Shown: positions 55,486 through 64,000 of the stretch, one piece after another
Numbering within the stretch: the stretch's first letter is position 1
How the letters are laid out: each line of letters starts with the position of its first letter
Translations under genes and position numbers: made by a program
NCBI RefSeq assembly: GCF_036088315.1
Contig: NZ_CP107996.1
Coordinates: forward strand, 1,426,001-1,490,000
Reading direction: 5' to 3'
Origin: Streptomyces sp. NBC_00344
GTDB lineage: Bacteria; Actinomycetota; Actinomycetes; Streptomycetales; Streptomycetaceae
Length of the DNA: 64,000 nt
The notes under the pieces: generated by a model
What the model saw: only the letters and a program-made list of their open reading frames with translations
What the model was told of the DNA's origin: nothing
Database searches by the model: none

Positions 55486-55526
55486 ATGCGAAGGCTCCGG
55501 CACCCGTGGTGCCGGAGCCTTCGCAT
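55486..55526. terminator. Perfect 19-bp hairpin between convergent genes
   Basis: ATGCGAAGGCTCCGGCACC (55486-55504) pairs perfectly with 55508-55526 around a three-base loop. It lies between the small protein gene and the convergent inositol monophosphatase gene. Confidence 0.85.
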
Positions 55527-55574
55527 GGGCTCCCCCGGCGCGGTCCGTGCCGCCGGGGCCACTCACTCAGGACA

Positions 55575-56375
55575 TCAGTCGTGCCATGCCCCGTACTGCT
55601 CCAGCAGTTGCTGAAGCGGCCCGAACACCCCGGGTGACGCTGCCACCGTCAGATCGTCCGTCGGCCGCTCCCCCGGCCGGCCGCCGGTGAGCGCTCCGGC
55701 CTCCCGGGCGATCAGATCCCCGGCCGCCCGGTCCCACGGGTGGAGCCCCCGTTCGTAGTACCCGTCGAGCCGGCCCGCGGCCACATCACAGAGGTCGACC
55801 GCCGCCGACCCGCCCCGGCGGATGTCCCGCAGCTGCGGGATCAGCCGCTGCGCGACGGCCGCCTGGTGGGCGCGTACCGATGTGACGTAGTTGAAGCCCG
55901 TCGAGACCAGCGCCTGGTCGAGCGGCGGCGACGGCCTGCATCCCAGCCGCAGGTCGCCGAGGCGGGCGCCGCCGCCGCGCACCGCGTAAAAAGTTTCGCC
56001 GCGCATCGGGACCGCCACCACGCCCGCCACCGTCTCGCCGTCCTGCTCGGCCGCGATCGACACGGACCAGGTGGGGAGCCCGTACAGGTAGTTGACGGTG
56101 CCGTCGAGCGGGTCGATGATCCAGCGGACGCCGCTGTTCCCCTCCGAGCTCGCGCCTTCCTCACCGAGGAAGCCGTCGTCGGGCCGGAGGCCGGCCAGAT
56201 AGCCGGTGATCAGCTTCTCGGCTGCGATGTCCATCTCGGTGACCACATCGATGGGGCTGGACTTGGTCGCGGCCACCCCCAGATCGGCCGGGCGCCCGTC
56301 CCGCAGCAGGGCGCCGGCGCGACGGGCGGCCTCCTGCGCGAGTTCGAGCAGTTCGGTGTGGAGTGGCTCGGTCAC
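55575..56375 (-). CDS. Inositol monophosphatase family protein
   Basis: A 266-residue metal-dependent phosphatase. GFLGEEG, WIIDPLDGTVNYLYG (the metal-binding DPxDGT motif, about residues 85-100) and LHPWDRAAGDLIAREAG (second metal motif, about 213) are all present. It is expected to hydrolyse inositol 1-phosphate or a related sugar phosphate. It lies nine bases downstream of the ferrochelatase gene. Confidence 0.92.
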   Translation of the reverse strand: MTEPLHTELLELAQEAARRAGALLRDGRPADLGVAATKSSPIDVVTEMDIAAEKLITGYLAGLRPDDGFLGEEGASSEGNSGVRWIIDPLDGTVNYLYGLPTWSVSIAAEQDGETVAGVVAVPMRGETFYAVRGGGARLGDLRLGCRPSPPLDQALVSTGFNYVTSVRAHQAAVAQRLIPQLRDIRRGGSAAVDLCDVAAGRLDGYYERGLHPWDRAAGDLIAREAGALTGGRPGERPTDDLTVAASPGVFGPLQQLLEQYGAWHD

Positions 56376-56384
56376 GGTTCTCCC

Positions 56385-57497
56385 TTACGCGTAGGGGCTG
56401 TCGGTGCCCGCGGCAGCGGGCTTGGGGCCACGGGCCGGGCAGCAGCCGACCGGGCAGAGATCGTGCGAGGGACCCAGCGCACCCAGCGCGCAGCGTTCCA
56501 CCGGGCGCCCTCGTTCCGCCGCCGCCCGCTCCAGGAGGAGTTCGCGCACCCCGGCAGCGAAGCGCGGGTCGGCGCCGACCGTGGCGGACCGGGCGGCGGG
56601 CAGTCCCAGTTCCGCGGCTCTGTCGAGGGCCTCGGTGTCCAGGTCGTAGAGCACTTCCATGTGATCGGAGACGAACCCGATGGGCACCATCACGACGGCG
56701 GGTGCCCCCGAGGCACGCAGCTCCGCCAGGTGGTCGCAGATGTCCGGCTCCAGCCACGGGGTGTGCGGGGATCCGCTGCGCGACTGGTAGACGAGCTGCC
56801 AGGGATGCTCGACACCGGTCTGTTCACGGACCCGCTCGACGATCAGCCGCGCCACGTCCAGGTGCTGGGCGACGTAGGCCCCGCCCGCGGGCCCCGAGCT
56901 GTCGGCCGCCGCGGTGGGGATGGAGTGCGTGGTGAACGCCAGGTGCGCCCCGTCCCGAACGGCCTCGTCGAGTCCGGCGAGCGAGGTCAGTACGCCGTCC
57001 GCCGTGGGCCCCACGAATCCCGGGTGGTTGAAGTAGTGCCGCAGCTTGTCGACACGGGGAAGTTCGAGACCTTCGGCCTCCAGGGTCGCCAGTGCTTCCG
57101 CCAGGTCCTCGCGGTACTGCCGGCAGCCGGAATAGGAGGCGTACGCGCTGGTCGTCAGCACCGCGATCCGTCGGCGCCCGTCGGCGATCATCCCGCGCAG
57201 CGTGTCGGTGAGATACGGCGTCCAGTTGCGGTTCCCCCAGTACACCGGCAGGTCCAGGCCGTGCTCCGCGAAGTCCTTGCGCAGGACGTCGAGGAGTGCG
57301 CGGTTCTGGCCGTTGATGGGGCTCACGCCGCCGAAGAGGAAGTAGTGCTGCCCCACCTCCTCGAGACGCTCCCTCGGGATACCGCGGCCGCGGGTCACGT
57401 TCTCCAGGAACGGGATCACGTCGTCCGGGCCCTCCGGCCCGCCGAAGGAGAGCAGCAGAAGGGCGTCGTAGGGTTCTGGATCACGCTGATCGGACAT
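56385..57497 (-). CDS. hemH: Ferrochelatase (coproporphyrin-type)
   Basis: A 370-residue enzyme starting at the ATG at 57495-57497 ([20 protein letters not shown]). It has SINGQNR-type substrate motifs ([15 protein letters not shown]), the metal-binding His region [11 protein letters not shown] and [18 protein letters not shown] cysteine-rich end, [20 protein letters not shown], is typical of actinobacterial enzymes that carry a [2Fe-2S] cluster. In Gram-positive bacteria this enzyme inserts iron into coproporphyrin III. A longer in-frame start exists but adds Arg/Gly-rich non-family sequence. Confidence 0.93.
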   Translation of the reverse strand: MSDQRDPEPYDALLLLSFGGPEGPDDVIPFLENVTRGRGIPRERLEEVGQHYFLFGGVSPINGQNRALLDVLRKDFAEHGLDLPVYWGNRNWTPYLTDTLRGMIADGRRRIAVLTTSAYASYSGCRQYREDLAEALATLEAEGLELPRVDKLRHYFNHPGFVGPTADGVLTSLAGLDEAVRDGAHLAFTTHSIPTAAADSSGPAGGAYVAQHLDVARLIVERVREQTGVEHPWQLVYQSRSGSPHTPWLEPDICDHLAELRASGAPAVVMVPIGFVSDHMEVLYDLDTEALDRAAELGLPAARSATVGADPRFAAGVRELLLERAAAERGRPVERCALGALGPSHDLCPVGCCPARGPKPAAAGTDSPYA

Positions 57498-57727
57498 GTC
57501 CCCGATCCTGCCACTCGTGTGCGGCGGGCCCGCGGACCCCCCGCTCCGGGGCCCCGGAGCCGTGTCCGGCCCACCGGTGGGTCCAGCGGCGGTGCTGAAC
57601 AGGATCCCCGTCCAGCCGGCCGGGAATCTGCCCCTCCGGCCATGGCGCAGCGCCCCGCGACGTGATGGTGTGGCCCGGGACCGCAGGCCGCACCGGCCGG
57701 CGCCGTGGGTACGAGGGGAGCGGGCGG

Positions 57728-59044
57728 ATGACCGGGACATCGAGGACGTCGGGCACCTGGCGCAACTGGGCGGGGAACGTCACCGCCCGGCCGGTGCGGG
57801 AAGTGACCCCCGCGTCGGTCGAGGAACTCGCCGCCGCCGTGAAGAAGGCGGCCGAAGACGGCCTGAAGGTGAAGGCCGTCGGCACCGGTCACTCCTTCAC
57901 TGCGACAGCTGCGACCGACGGGGTACTGATCAGGCCGGAGCTGCTCACCGGCATCCGGCTGATCGACCGCGCGGCCGGTACGGTCACCGTCGAATCGGGC
58001 ACCCCGCTGAAGCGGCTGAATCTGGCCCTGGCCCGTGAGGGGCTCTCCCTCACCAACATGGGCGACATCATGGATCAGACGGTGGCGGGGGCCACCAGTA
58101 CCGGCACCCACGGCACCGGGCGCGAATCGGCCTCGATATCCGCGCAGATCCGTGCGGTCGAACTGGTGACGGCCGACGGAACTGTACTGACGTGCTCGGA
58201 GACCGAGAACCCGGACGTCTTCGCCGCCGCCCGGGTCGGCCTGGGCGCCCTGGGCGTGATCACCGCGATCACCTTCGCCGTGGAGCCGGGCTTTCTGCTG
58301 GCTGCCCGCGAGGAGCCGATGCCGTTCGACCGGGTGACCGGCGAGTTCGACCAGCTCGTCACGGAGAACGAGCACTTCGAGTTCTACTGGTTCCCGCACA
58401 CCGGCAACTGCAACACCAAGCGCAACAACCGCAGCGCGGGCCCCGCCGCTCCACCGGGAAGGCTGTCCGGCTGGGTCGAGGACGAACTCCTGTCCAACGG
58501 CGTGTTCCAGGTGGCCTGCTCACTGGGCAGGGCGGTCCCCGCGGCGATCCCCTCGATCGCCAGGGTCTCCAGCCGCGCGCTCTCCGCCCGGACGTACACG
58601 GACATCCCGTACAAGGTCTTCACGAGTCCGCGCCGGGTGCGCTTCGTCGAGATGGAGTACGCCCTTCCGCGCGAGGCGGCCATGGGCGCGCTGCGCGAGG
58701 TGAAGGCGATGGTCGACCGCTCGCCCCTGCGGGTCAGCTTCCCGGTCGAGGTGCGCACCGCTCCCGCGGACGACATCGCGCTCTCCACGGCGTCGGGCCG
58801 GGAGAGCGCGTACATCGCGGTGCATCTGTACCGGGGCACTCCGCATCAGGCCTACTTCACGGCAGTGGAACGGATCATGACCGCGCACGGCGGGCGGCCG
58901 CACTGGGGCAAGGTGCACACACGCGACGCCGCATACCTGGCCGGCGTGTATCCGCGGTTCGGGGAGTTCACGGCGGTGCGCGACCGGCTGGATCCGGACC
59001 GGCTCTTCACCAACGGCTACCTCCGCCGGGTCCTGGGCGACTGA
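57728..59044 (+). CDS. FAD-dependent oxidoreductase, D-arabinono-1,4-lactone oxidase type
   Basis: A 438-residue VAO-family flavoprotein. The FAD-binding half has [14 protein letters not shown] (about 53-66), SGTPLKRLN and [12 protein letters not shown]. The C-terminal ALO domain has [17 protein letters not shown] and the family motif [13 protein letters not shown], and ends [15 protein letters not shown]. It probably oxidises an aldono-lactone or polyol; the substrate is not known. The ATG at 57728 follows a GAGGGGAGCGGG stretch. It is divergent from hemH. Confidence 0.9.
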   Translation: MTGTSRTSGTWRNWAGNVTARPVREVTPASVEELAAAVKKAAEDGLKVKAVGTGHSFTATAATDGVLIRPELLTGIRLIDRAAGTVTVESGTPLKRLNLALAREGLSLTNMGDIMDQTVAGATSTGTHGTGRESASISAQIRAVELVTADGTVLTCSETENPDVFAAARVGLGALGVITAITFAVEPGFLLAAREEPMPFDRVTGEFDQLVTENEHFEFYWFPHTGNCNTKRNNRSAGPAAPPGRLSGWVEDELLSNGVFQVACSLGRAVPAAIPSIARVSSRALSARTYTDIPYKVFTSPRRVRFVEMEYALPREAAMGALREVKAMVDRSPLRVSFPVEVRTAPADDIALSTASGRESAYIAVHLYRGTPHQAYFTAVERIMTAHGGRPHWGKVHTRDAAYLAGVYPRFGEFTAVRDRLDPDRLFTNGYLRRVLGD

Positions 59045-59067
59045 CCCCGGCCGGAACCCGGCCGGGG
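59045..59067. terminator. GC-rich hairpin between convergent genes
   Basis: CCCCGGCCGG (59045-59054) pairs with CCGGCCGGGG (59058-59067) around a three-base loop, directly after the oxidoreductase stop and before the end of the convergent hypothetical gene. Confidence 0.65.
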
Positions 59068-59089
59068 CCGGTCCGACCGCCGCTGCCCG

Positions 59090-59947
59090 TCAGCCCGCGG
59101 GGGTGCTCGTGCCGGTGGCGTCGGAGCCGTCACCCGTCGCGGACTGCGAGGGCGTCGGCGACGGCGTGACCGCGCCCGGTGACGACGGTGCGGGGCTGGG
59201 GTCCCGCCCGGTCGTCGAACCGCTCTTGCCCGGATCGGGTTCCGGCTGCCGGCTGTTCCCGGCACTGCCGCTCGGCGTGGGCTCAGGGCTGCGGCTCCCG
59301 CCGTCGTCCTGACCGCGGTTTCCGTCCCTCTCACGGTGCGTGGTGCCCGTGGGAGTGGTGGACGGCGCCGGTCTTCCCGCGCCGCCGCCGTGGACCACGG
59401 AGCCCACCGTCGTCCCGATGCCGCCGTCGAGGTCGTGCCCGGAGAGCAGCTCGAAGCCGGTGATTCCGGTCATGGCCACGAGGAAGGCCACGACAGCCGC
59501 GATCGAGGAACGCTTCCAGCCGCGCACCCGGGTGCCGTGCACGGTGGGCGCGGTGTACCCGTCGTCCGGGAGCGCCGGGGCGGCGCCGTTCCTCGCATCC
59601 TCCGGCCACGGTCCGGCGACCGCGGCGGGCACCGCTCCGGGGTCCCGCGCCCCCGGGGCACTGTGCACCGGGACCTTGAGGACCTTCGGCTTCACCTGGA
59701 CCCTGACCTCGCGGATCTGCTCCCCGGTGCGCCGGAAGAGATGCTGGAACACCGTGCCGCCGCAGGTGGCGATCACGCTCACCAGGCCCGCGCCGATGAT
59801 CGTTCCGTAGACGCCGAGCTTCGATGCCAGTACCGCCGCCATGACGGCGGCGAACGCGCTGCCCGCGACCTGCGGCACGCTCAGATCGAGCTGCTTCCTC
59901 CTCGGCTTGCTGGTTTCCTCATCGGCCGGCTTCTGCTCCATCCCCAA
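59090..59947 (-). CDS. Hypothetical membrane protein with Pro/Ser/Thr-rich tail
   Basis: A 285-residue protein. A charged start (MEQKPADEETSKPRRKQLDL) leads to two close hydrophobic segments (about 26-65), a basic cytosolic region (EQIREVRVQVKPKVLKVPV), a third hydrophobic segment (about 146-166) and a long Pro/Ser/Thr/Gly-rich tail, probably outside the cell. It could begin six bases later at a second ATG. It is common beside sepH in Streptomyces. No family is recognised. Confidence 0.75.
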   Translation of the reverse strand: MGMEQKPADEETSKPRRKQLDLSVPQVAGSAFAAVMAAVLASKLGVYGTIIGAGLVSVIATCGGTVFQHLFRRTGEQIREVRVQVKPKVLKVPVHSAPGARDPGAVPAAVAGPWPEDARNGAAPALPDDGYTAPTVHGTRVRGWKRSSIAAVVAFLVAMTGITGFELLSGHDLDGGIGTTVGSVVHGGGAGRPAPSTTPTGTTHRERDGNRGQDDGGSRSPEPTPSGSAGNSRQPEPDPGKSGSTTGRDPSPAPSSPGAVTPSPTPSQSATGDGSDATGTSTPAG

Positions 59948-60438
59948 CCTCTGTTTGTCCGTGTCCTAGCACCCTGCACCAGAAAGGGACATATGAGCGA
60001 AGTAGATAGTTCCATTTCGGGCGATTGTGTGAAGGATGACACCCGAGGGCATACTCGGTGCGCACGTACCGGCTTCCAACTCCCTTGACCCGCCAGAACT
60101 TCGACGGCGAGCCGTCCACCCACTTGGTCCGAATGGAGTACTGTGGCGAGCCCTGGGCCCGGCCTCCCTCAGGGGTGTCCGGATCAACGGGAGGGGGCCG
60201 AAGGCGGCACTCGAACCGGCGGCGCCGTGGCACCGCACGGGCGCCTGCTGCGCAGAGTGACCGAATGGTCGCCCTGTGTCGCAAACAGGTAACCGTGCCA
60301 TAACGGCGATCCAGGGCCGAGGCCCGACACGCCGGGCAACTCGGCAAGGTTGTGGCGTGCCGCACCCGGGCAGGCCACACTCGACTAGCGGAAGCAGCGA
60401 CGCACGTGACGTCGGCAGGCACCACCCGGGAGGTTCCC
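59948..60438. other. Intergenic region upstream of sepH
   Basis: About 490 bases. It holds a possible 31-residue plus-strand gene (listed separately) and the expected sepH promoter; TAACCGTGCCATAAC near 60289-60303 is -10-like. On the minus strand, about 60040-60160, one frame reads strikingly protein-like (YSIRTKWVDGSPSKFWRV, then RYVRTEYALGC) with high GC at third positions. It lacks a clear start and runs into the adjacent gene, so it is not called. Confidence 0.4.
59993..60088 (+). CDS. Possible 31-residue peptide gene
   Basis: An ATG five bases after AAAGGG opens a short frame, MSEVDSSISGDCVKDDTRGH and so on, to a TGA at 60086-60088. The ribosome-binding site is good and the surrounding DNA less GC-rich, but the length and lack of a known family leave this uncertain. 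It could equally be chance. Confidence 0.25.
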   Translation: MSEVDSSISGDCVKDDTRGHTRCARTGFQLP

Positions 60439-61485
60439 ATGCCCGAACTGCGTGTCGTGGCCGTCTCGAATGACGGCACACGACTGGTGCTCAAAGCTGC
60501 GGACAGTACGGAGTACACGCTTCCGATCGACGAACGGCTGCGTGCGGCGGTCCGTAATGACCGCGCCCGCCTCGGCCAGATCGAGATCGAGGTGGAGAGC
60601 CACCTCCGTCCCCGCGACATTCAGGCACGTATACGAGCAGGCGCCTCCGCGGAAGAGGTCGCCCAGATGGCCGGGATTCCGGTCGACCGCGTCCGACGCT
60701 TCGAGGGCCCGGTACTCGCTGAGCGCGCTTTCATGGCCGAGCGGGCACGCAAGACGCCCGTGCGGCGGGCAGGCGAGAACACCGGGACCGGACCTCAGCT
60801 CGGCGAAGCCGTGCAGGAGCGGCTGCTGCTGCGTGGAGCCGAACGGGAAACCGTGCTCTGGGACTCCTGGCGCCGCGACGACGGCACCTGGGAAGTCCTG
60901 CTGGTCTACCGGGTGGCCACCGAGACGCACTCGGCGAGCTGGACCTACGATCCGCCGCGCCGCCTGGTGCAGGCCATGGACGACGAGGCGCGGTCGCTGA
61001 TCGGGGAGTCCGACGACTCGCTGGTGGCGCCCGAGCCGAGCTTCCCGTTCGTGCCCCGGATCGCCAGGCTGCCCCGCGACCGGCCGCTCGACCGTGCTCT
61101 GGACCGGCAGATGGAACGCCCGCTGGCGCCCTCTCCCCCCGAGCCGGAAGAAAGCAGCGGTGAGCGGGACTCGCTGACCAGCCTGCTGGAGGCGGTACCG
61201 AGCTTCCGGGGCGACATGATCGTCCCCGAGCGGCCCGCGCCGGAGCTTCCGCCGGCCGAGCCCGCGCAGGAGCCGGAGGTGGAGGAGCCGCCGGCGGCAT
61301 CCGCGGGCGCCGGTTCGGCCTACGCGGATGTCCTGATGCCGCGCGCCGTGGCCGGGCACCGCGACCGGCTCACCGGGACGACCGACCGGCAGGCCGAGGC
61401 CGACGGAGTCCGCCCCGGACGCCGGGCGGCCGTGCCCAGTTGGGACGAGATCGTCTTCGGAACCCGGCGCAAGAAGCAGGACTGA
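60439..61485 (+). CDS. sepH: Cell-division regulator SepH
   Basis: A 348-residue protein whose ATG follows GGGAGG by five bases. The N-terminal DUF3071 domain begins PELRVVAVSNDGTRLVLKAA and includes a helix-turn-helix-like part (IQARIRAGASAEEVAQMAGI, PVDRVRRFEGPV). A long Pro/Glu-rich linker leads to a conserved short C terminus (VPSWDEIVFGTRRK). SepH stimulates FtsZ filament assembly during Streptomyces sporulation and vegetative septation. The domain order and neighbours match. Confidence 0.93.
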   Translation: MPELRVVAVSNDGTRLVLKAADSTEYTLPIDERLRAAVRNDRARLGQIEIEVESHLRPRDIQARIRAGASAEEVAQMAGIPVDRVRRFEGPVLAERAFMAERARKTPVRRAGENTGTGPQLGEAVQERLLLRGAERETVLWDSWRRDDGTWEVLLVYRVATETHSASWTYDPPRRLVQAMDDEARSLIGESDDSLVAPEPSFPFVPRIARLPRDRPLDRALDRQMERPLAPSPPEPEESSGERDSLTSLLEAVPSFRGDMIVPERPAPELPPAEPAQEPEVEEPPAASAGAGSAYADVLMPRAVAGHRDRLTGTTDRQAEADGVRPGRRAAVPSWDEIVFGTRRKKQD

Positions 61486-61530
61486 GGGCTGTTCCCCCTG
61501 AGCATCCGCCGTGGACGGGAGCAGGCACCG

Positions 61531-61569
61531 GACACGTGGGCCGCACGCATCGCGTGCGGCCCACGTGTC
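61531..61569. terminator. Perfect 18-bp hairpin between convergent genes
   Basis: GACACGTGGGCCGCACGC (61531-61548) pairs perfectly with 61552-61569 around a three-base loop, between the convergent sepH and sulfurtransferase genes. Confidence 0.85.
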
Positions 61570-61590
61570 GTGTCTCGCGCCTCGGCGGAC

Positions 61591-62418
61591 CTACCGCGGG
61601 TCGGGGCCGGTGGCCACCGGACGGGACGGGTCGGACGACCACTCCGACCAGGAGCCCGCGTACAGAGCCGCCGGGATGCCGGCGATCTCCAGGGCGAGGA
61701 CCTGGTGTGCCCCGGAGACGCCCGAGCCGCAGTAGACCCCGACCTCAGCGCCCTGCGCGGCCCCGAGCCCCGCGAAGCGCGCCGTGAGCCGGCCGGGGGC
61801 CAGGAAGCGGCCGTCCTCGCCGGTGTTCGCTGTGGTGGGCGCCGAGACCGCGCCCGGGATGTGTCCACCGACCCGGTCGATCGGTTCCACGTCGCCGCGG
61901 TAACGCTCCGCCGCACGCGCGTCGAGCAGCACCCCCTTGCCGGCCAGCTCCGCCGCACCGTCCGCGTCGAGCAGCGGCACCGATCCCGGGACCGGCACGA
62001 AGTCGCCCGGCGCAGGTTCCGGGATCTCCGCCGAGAGCGGCCCCGACCAGGCCGCGAGACCACCGTCCAGTACCCGGACCTGCGGATGGCCAGTCCAGCG
62101 AAGCAGCCACCAGGCGCGTGCCGCAGCCCAGCCCTGCCCGCCGTCGTACACCACGACCGGGGTGTCCGCGCGGACGCCTGCCCGGCGCATCACCGCGCCG
62201 AAGGCCACCGGATCGGGCAGCGGATGACGGCCGCCCGCGCCGGGGGGACCTGCCAGCTCCGCATCCAGGTCGACGAAGACGGCGCCGGGGATGTGCGCCG
62301 CGGCGTAGGCGGACCGGAGACTCGGACCGCCGAGCTGCCACCGGACGTCGAGGAGCACCGGAGGCCTGGGGCCTTCGGACTCCCTCGCGAGTCCGGCGGC
62401 GGAGATGATGGGTGTCAT
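61591..62418 (-). CDS. Thiosulfate/3-mercaptopyruvate sulfurtransferase
   Basis: A 275-residue protein with two rhodanese domains. The N-terminal inactive domain has VLLDVRWQLGG and HIPGAVFVDLDAEL. The C-terminal domain has LLDARAAERYRGDVEPID, HIPGAVSAP and the active-site loop VYCGSGVSGAH with the persulfide-forming Cys. It transfers sulfur from thiosulfate or mercaptopyruvate to a thiophilic acceptor. The ATG at 62416-62418 follows GAGGATGG. It is divergent from the VOC gene. Confidence 0.92.
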   Translation of the reverse strand: MTPIISAAGLARESEGPRPPVLLDVRWQLGGPSLRSAYAAAHIPGAVFVDLDAELAGPPGAGGRHPLPDPVAFGAVMRRAGVRADTPVVVYDGGQGWAAARAWWLLRWTGHPQVRVLDGGLAAWSGPLSAEIPEPAPGDFVPVPGSVPLLDADGAAELAGKGVLLDARAAERYRGDVEPIDRVGGHIPGAVSAPTTANTGEDGRFLAPGRLTARFAGLGAAQGAEVGVYCGSGVSGAHQVLALEIAGIPAALYAGSWSEWSSDPSRPVATGPDPR

Positions 62419-62648
62419 ACGGACCATCCTCACCCAGAGCGCCGATCGTACGTACACGCCCGCGTACAACGCCCGTGCGTAACGACGGGAAACGGCTGAG
62501 GAATACCAAATCAGCCATCCTCCTGCTGGAACGTGCAAAATACGGCGCGGCCGTGGCGCGTCGCGCGGCAGGTGGTGGAACCATCTGGGCGGGGGACGGC
62601 ATACCGCCCCCGCAAGGCCACCACCCATGGTCCGAGGAGAGAGCGAAG

Positions 62649-63422
62649 ATGACCGAGGCAGTCTCTCGGCACGTGCCCGGAACCCCTTGCTGGGTCAGCC
62701 TGATAGTGCACGGGCTATCGGCCACCCAGGACTTCTACGGAGCACTGTTCAACTGGGACTTCCGGCCGGGCCCCGGCGAACTGGGCCCGTATGTGAGGGC
62801 GCTGCTCGATGGCAAGGAGGTCGCCGGCCTGGGGCAGATGCCGCCCGACCAGCATCTGCCGATCGCCTGGACGACCTATCTGGCGACCGATGACGCCGAC
62901 GCCACCGCGGAGACCATCAGGCACTGCGGAGGCACGGTGGGGGTGGGCCCGCTGGACGCCGGCGAGGCCGGCCGACTCGCCATAGGGTCCGATCCGTCGG
63001 GTGCGGTCTTCGGTATCTGGCAGGCGGCCGCCCATGCCGGCGCCGCGACGGCGGGCGCCCCGGGAACACCGGTGTGGAACGAGCTGGTGACACGGGAGAC
63101 GGTATCCGTCGGCAAGTTCTACCAGGCGGTCTTCAACTACGGGACAGAAGCTGTCGTATCGGCCGACTTCGACTATCTGACCCTCTCCCTGAACGGCCGG
63201 GCAGTCGCCTCGCTGCACGGTGTGGGTCAGGCGCTGCCACGCGACAGGGGTCCGCACTGGATGACGTACTTCGAGGTGGCGGACACCGACGAAGCCGCGC
63301 GCCGGGTGGCCGAGCTGGGTGGCCAGGTGCTCCAGCAACCGCACGAGGGTGAGACCGGCCGGCTCGCCACGGTCGCGGATCCGGAGGGCGCGGTCTTCAC
63401 GATCGTCCGTTCGACGCGCTGA
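62649..63422 (+). CDS. VOC family protein with two glyoxalase-like domains
   Basis: A 257-residue protein with two vicinal-oxygen-chelate repeats. The first is HVPGTPCWVSLIVHGLSATQ, then FYGALFNWDF and AWTTYLATDDADATAETIRH. The second is GTPVWNELVTRETVSVGKFY, then YQAVFNYGTE and HWMTYFEVADTDEAARRVAE. The pattern is that of the actinobacterial CFP30/hydroxylase-like group. The metal-ligand set is incomplete by eye, so enzyme activity is uncertain. Confidence 0.88.
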   Translation: MTEAVSRHVPGTPCWVSLIVHGLSATQDFYGALFNWDFRPGPGELGPYVRALLDGKEVAGLGQMPPDQHLPIAWTTYLATDDADATAETIRHCGGTVGVGPLDAGEAGRLAIGSDPSGAVFGIWQAAAHAGAATAGAPGTPVWNELVTRETVSVGKFYQAVFNYGTEAVVSADFDYLTLSLNGRAVASLHGVGQALPRDRGPHWMTYFEVADTDEAARRVAELGGQVLQQPHEGETGRLATVADPEGAVFTIVRSTR

Positions 63423-63427
63423 CCGGT

Positions 63428-63454
63428 GCGGGTGCGGCGCAGGACCGCACCCGC
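63428..63454 (+). terminator. Hairpin after the VOC gene
   Basis: GCGGGTGCGG (63428-63437) pairs with CCGCACCCGC (63445-63454) around a seven-base loop, six bases after the VOC stop. Confidence 0.6.
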
Positions 63455-63518
63455 GGGCCGGCCGCTCCCAACCGGCCAGTAGAGTTCCGCTCCGTCCCCT
63501 CCGACCCTGAGGTATCGA

Positions 63519-64000
63519 GTGAACTCCGCGCGCCCCGCACCAGCAGTGACCGTCGTCGGGATCGGTGCCGACGGCTGGCACGGGCTCACGGAACGGTCAC
63601 GGGCCGTGCTGCGAGAGGCGGAGGTTCTGATCGGCGGCCCCCGACAGCTGGCGCTCCTCCCCGATGAGTGCCCGGGCGCGCGCACGGCCTGGCCCAGCCC
63701 GCTGCGGCCCGCGGTCCCCGGCCTGCTCGCGGCCCACCGGGGCCGCCGGGTCTGTGTACTGGCGAGCGGCGACCCGATGTTCTACGGCATCGGCAGGGCG
63801 CTGTCGGAGGTGCTGCCCGCGGAGGAACTGCGGATCCTGCCGCACCCTTCGTCCGTCTCCTTCGCCTGCGCCCGTCTGGGGTGGCCGGTGGAGGACACCG
63901 AAGTGGTCACGCTCGTCGGCCGCCCGATCAGCGGTCTCGCCGCCGAACTGCACGGCGGGCGCCGGCTGCTGGTGCTCAGCGCCGGCCCCGGCACGCCCGC
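63519..64000 (+). CDS. cobL: Precorrin-6Y C5,15-methyltransferase (CbiE domain), partial
   Basis: The gene runs off the right edge; about 160 codons are seen from a GTG with GAGG upstream. The start VTVVGIGADGWHGLTERSRA is followed by EVLIGGPRQLALLP, VCVLASGDPMFYGIGRALSE and ILPHPSSVSFACARLGWP. This is the SAM-dependent tetrapyrrole methylase pattern of CbiE, the N-terminal half of CobL in cobalamin synthesis. Whether the CbiT half follows cannot be seen. Confidence 0.85.
   Translation, partial: MNSARPAPAVTVVGIGADGWHGLTERSRAVLREAEVLIGGPRQLALLPDECPGARTAWPSPLRPAVPGLLAAHRGRRVCVLASGDPMFYGIGRALSEVLPAEELRILPHPSSVSFACARLGWPVEDTEVVTLVGRPISGLAAELHGGRRLLVLSAGPGTP

Noticed and set aside
1..64000. CRISPR array, rRNA or tRNA genes
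   Set aside because: No regularly spaced repeats, rRNA-like stretches or obvious cloverleaf were seen. The island attachment site is in a protein gene.

Overview
This 64 kb window is high-GC DNA with strongly GC-biased codon third positions, frequent GTG starts and a housekeeping set typical of Streptomyces: sepH, cutRS, kdpDE, dut, a C-terminal-cysteine ferrochelatase, DUF3159, DUF3710, DUF3093 and DUF4193 genes, and an XRE/DUF397/HATPase trio. Everything here was read by eye from translations; no database search was run.

Layout. (1) 1-2330 is a left chromosomal flank: the start of a probable MFS transporter, a TauD-type dioxygenase and a TetR regulator, all on the minus strand. (2) 2356-38784 is a genomic island. 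It is bounded by a 37-bp perfect direct repeat whose right copy lies inside the 3' end of a TRAM/RumA-type RNA methyltransferase gene. The left copy lies in the displaced original 3' end of that same gene, still readable in frame to its own stop. (3) 38720-64000 is an ordered chromosomal core block: RNA methyltransferase, APC permease with two TrkA proteins, DUF3159, OB-fold protein, kdpED, DUF3710, dut, thioesterase, DUF3093, DUF4193, cutSR, inositol monophosphatase, hemH, FAD oxidase, sepH, rhodanese, VOC protein and the start of a CbiE-type methyltransferase.

The island is a defence island. From left to right it holds: decayed remnants; a Ser/Thr kinase followed by a DrmD-like SNF2 helicase and a DrmMI-like N6-adenine methyltransferase (the class 1 DISARM pair); a Scr1-type XRE regulator, DUF397 protein and anti-sigma-like ATPase; an EACC1-like protein overlapping a caspase-Upf1-type helicase fusion; a beta-family gene broken by one in-frame TAG; and a plus-strand run made of an AAA ATPase, a TOPRIM-like partner, a 2312-residue DUF1998 helicase with a Vsr-like nuclease domain, and a RelE-like/UvrD helicase fusion. 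A CHAT-domain protein, a DUF6338 membrane protein and decayed remnants follow. No integrase, transposase or plasmid gene was recognised, so the element looks immobilised.

The most notable candidates are the 21.7-32.9 kb four-gene run and the kinase-DrmD-DrmMI unit. The second has no separate drmA, drmB or drmC, but the large DUF1998 helicase 9.5 kb downstream carries comparable domains. The island also holds two caspase-fold proteases (C14 and CHAT), which fits abortive-infection logic. Apart from the kinase, which I chose to start at 4704, starts were set by ribosome-binding sites and overlaps wherever the longest frame looked implausible; these choices are stated in each entry.
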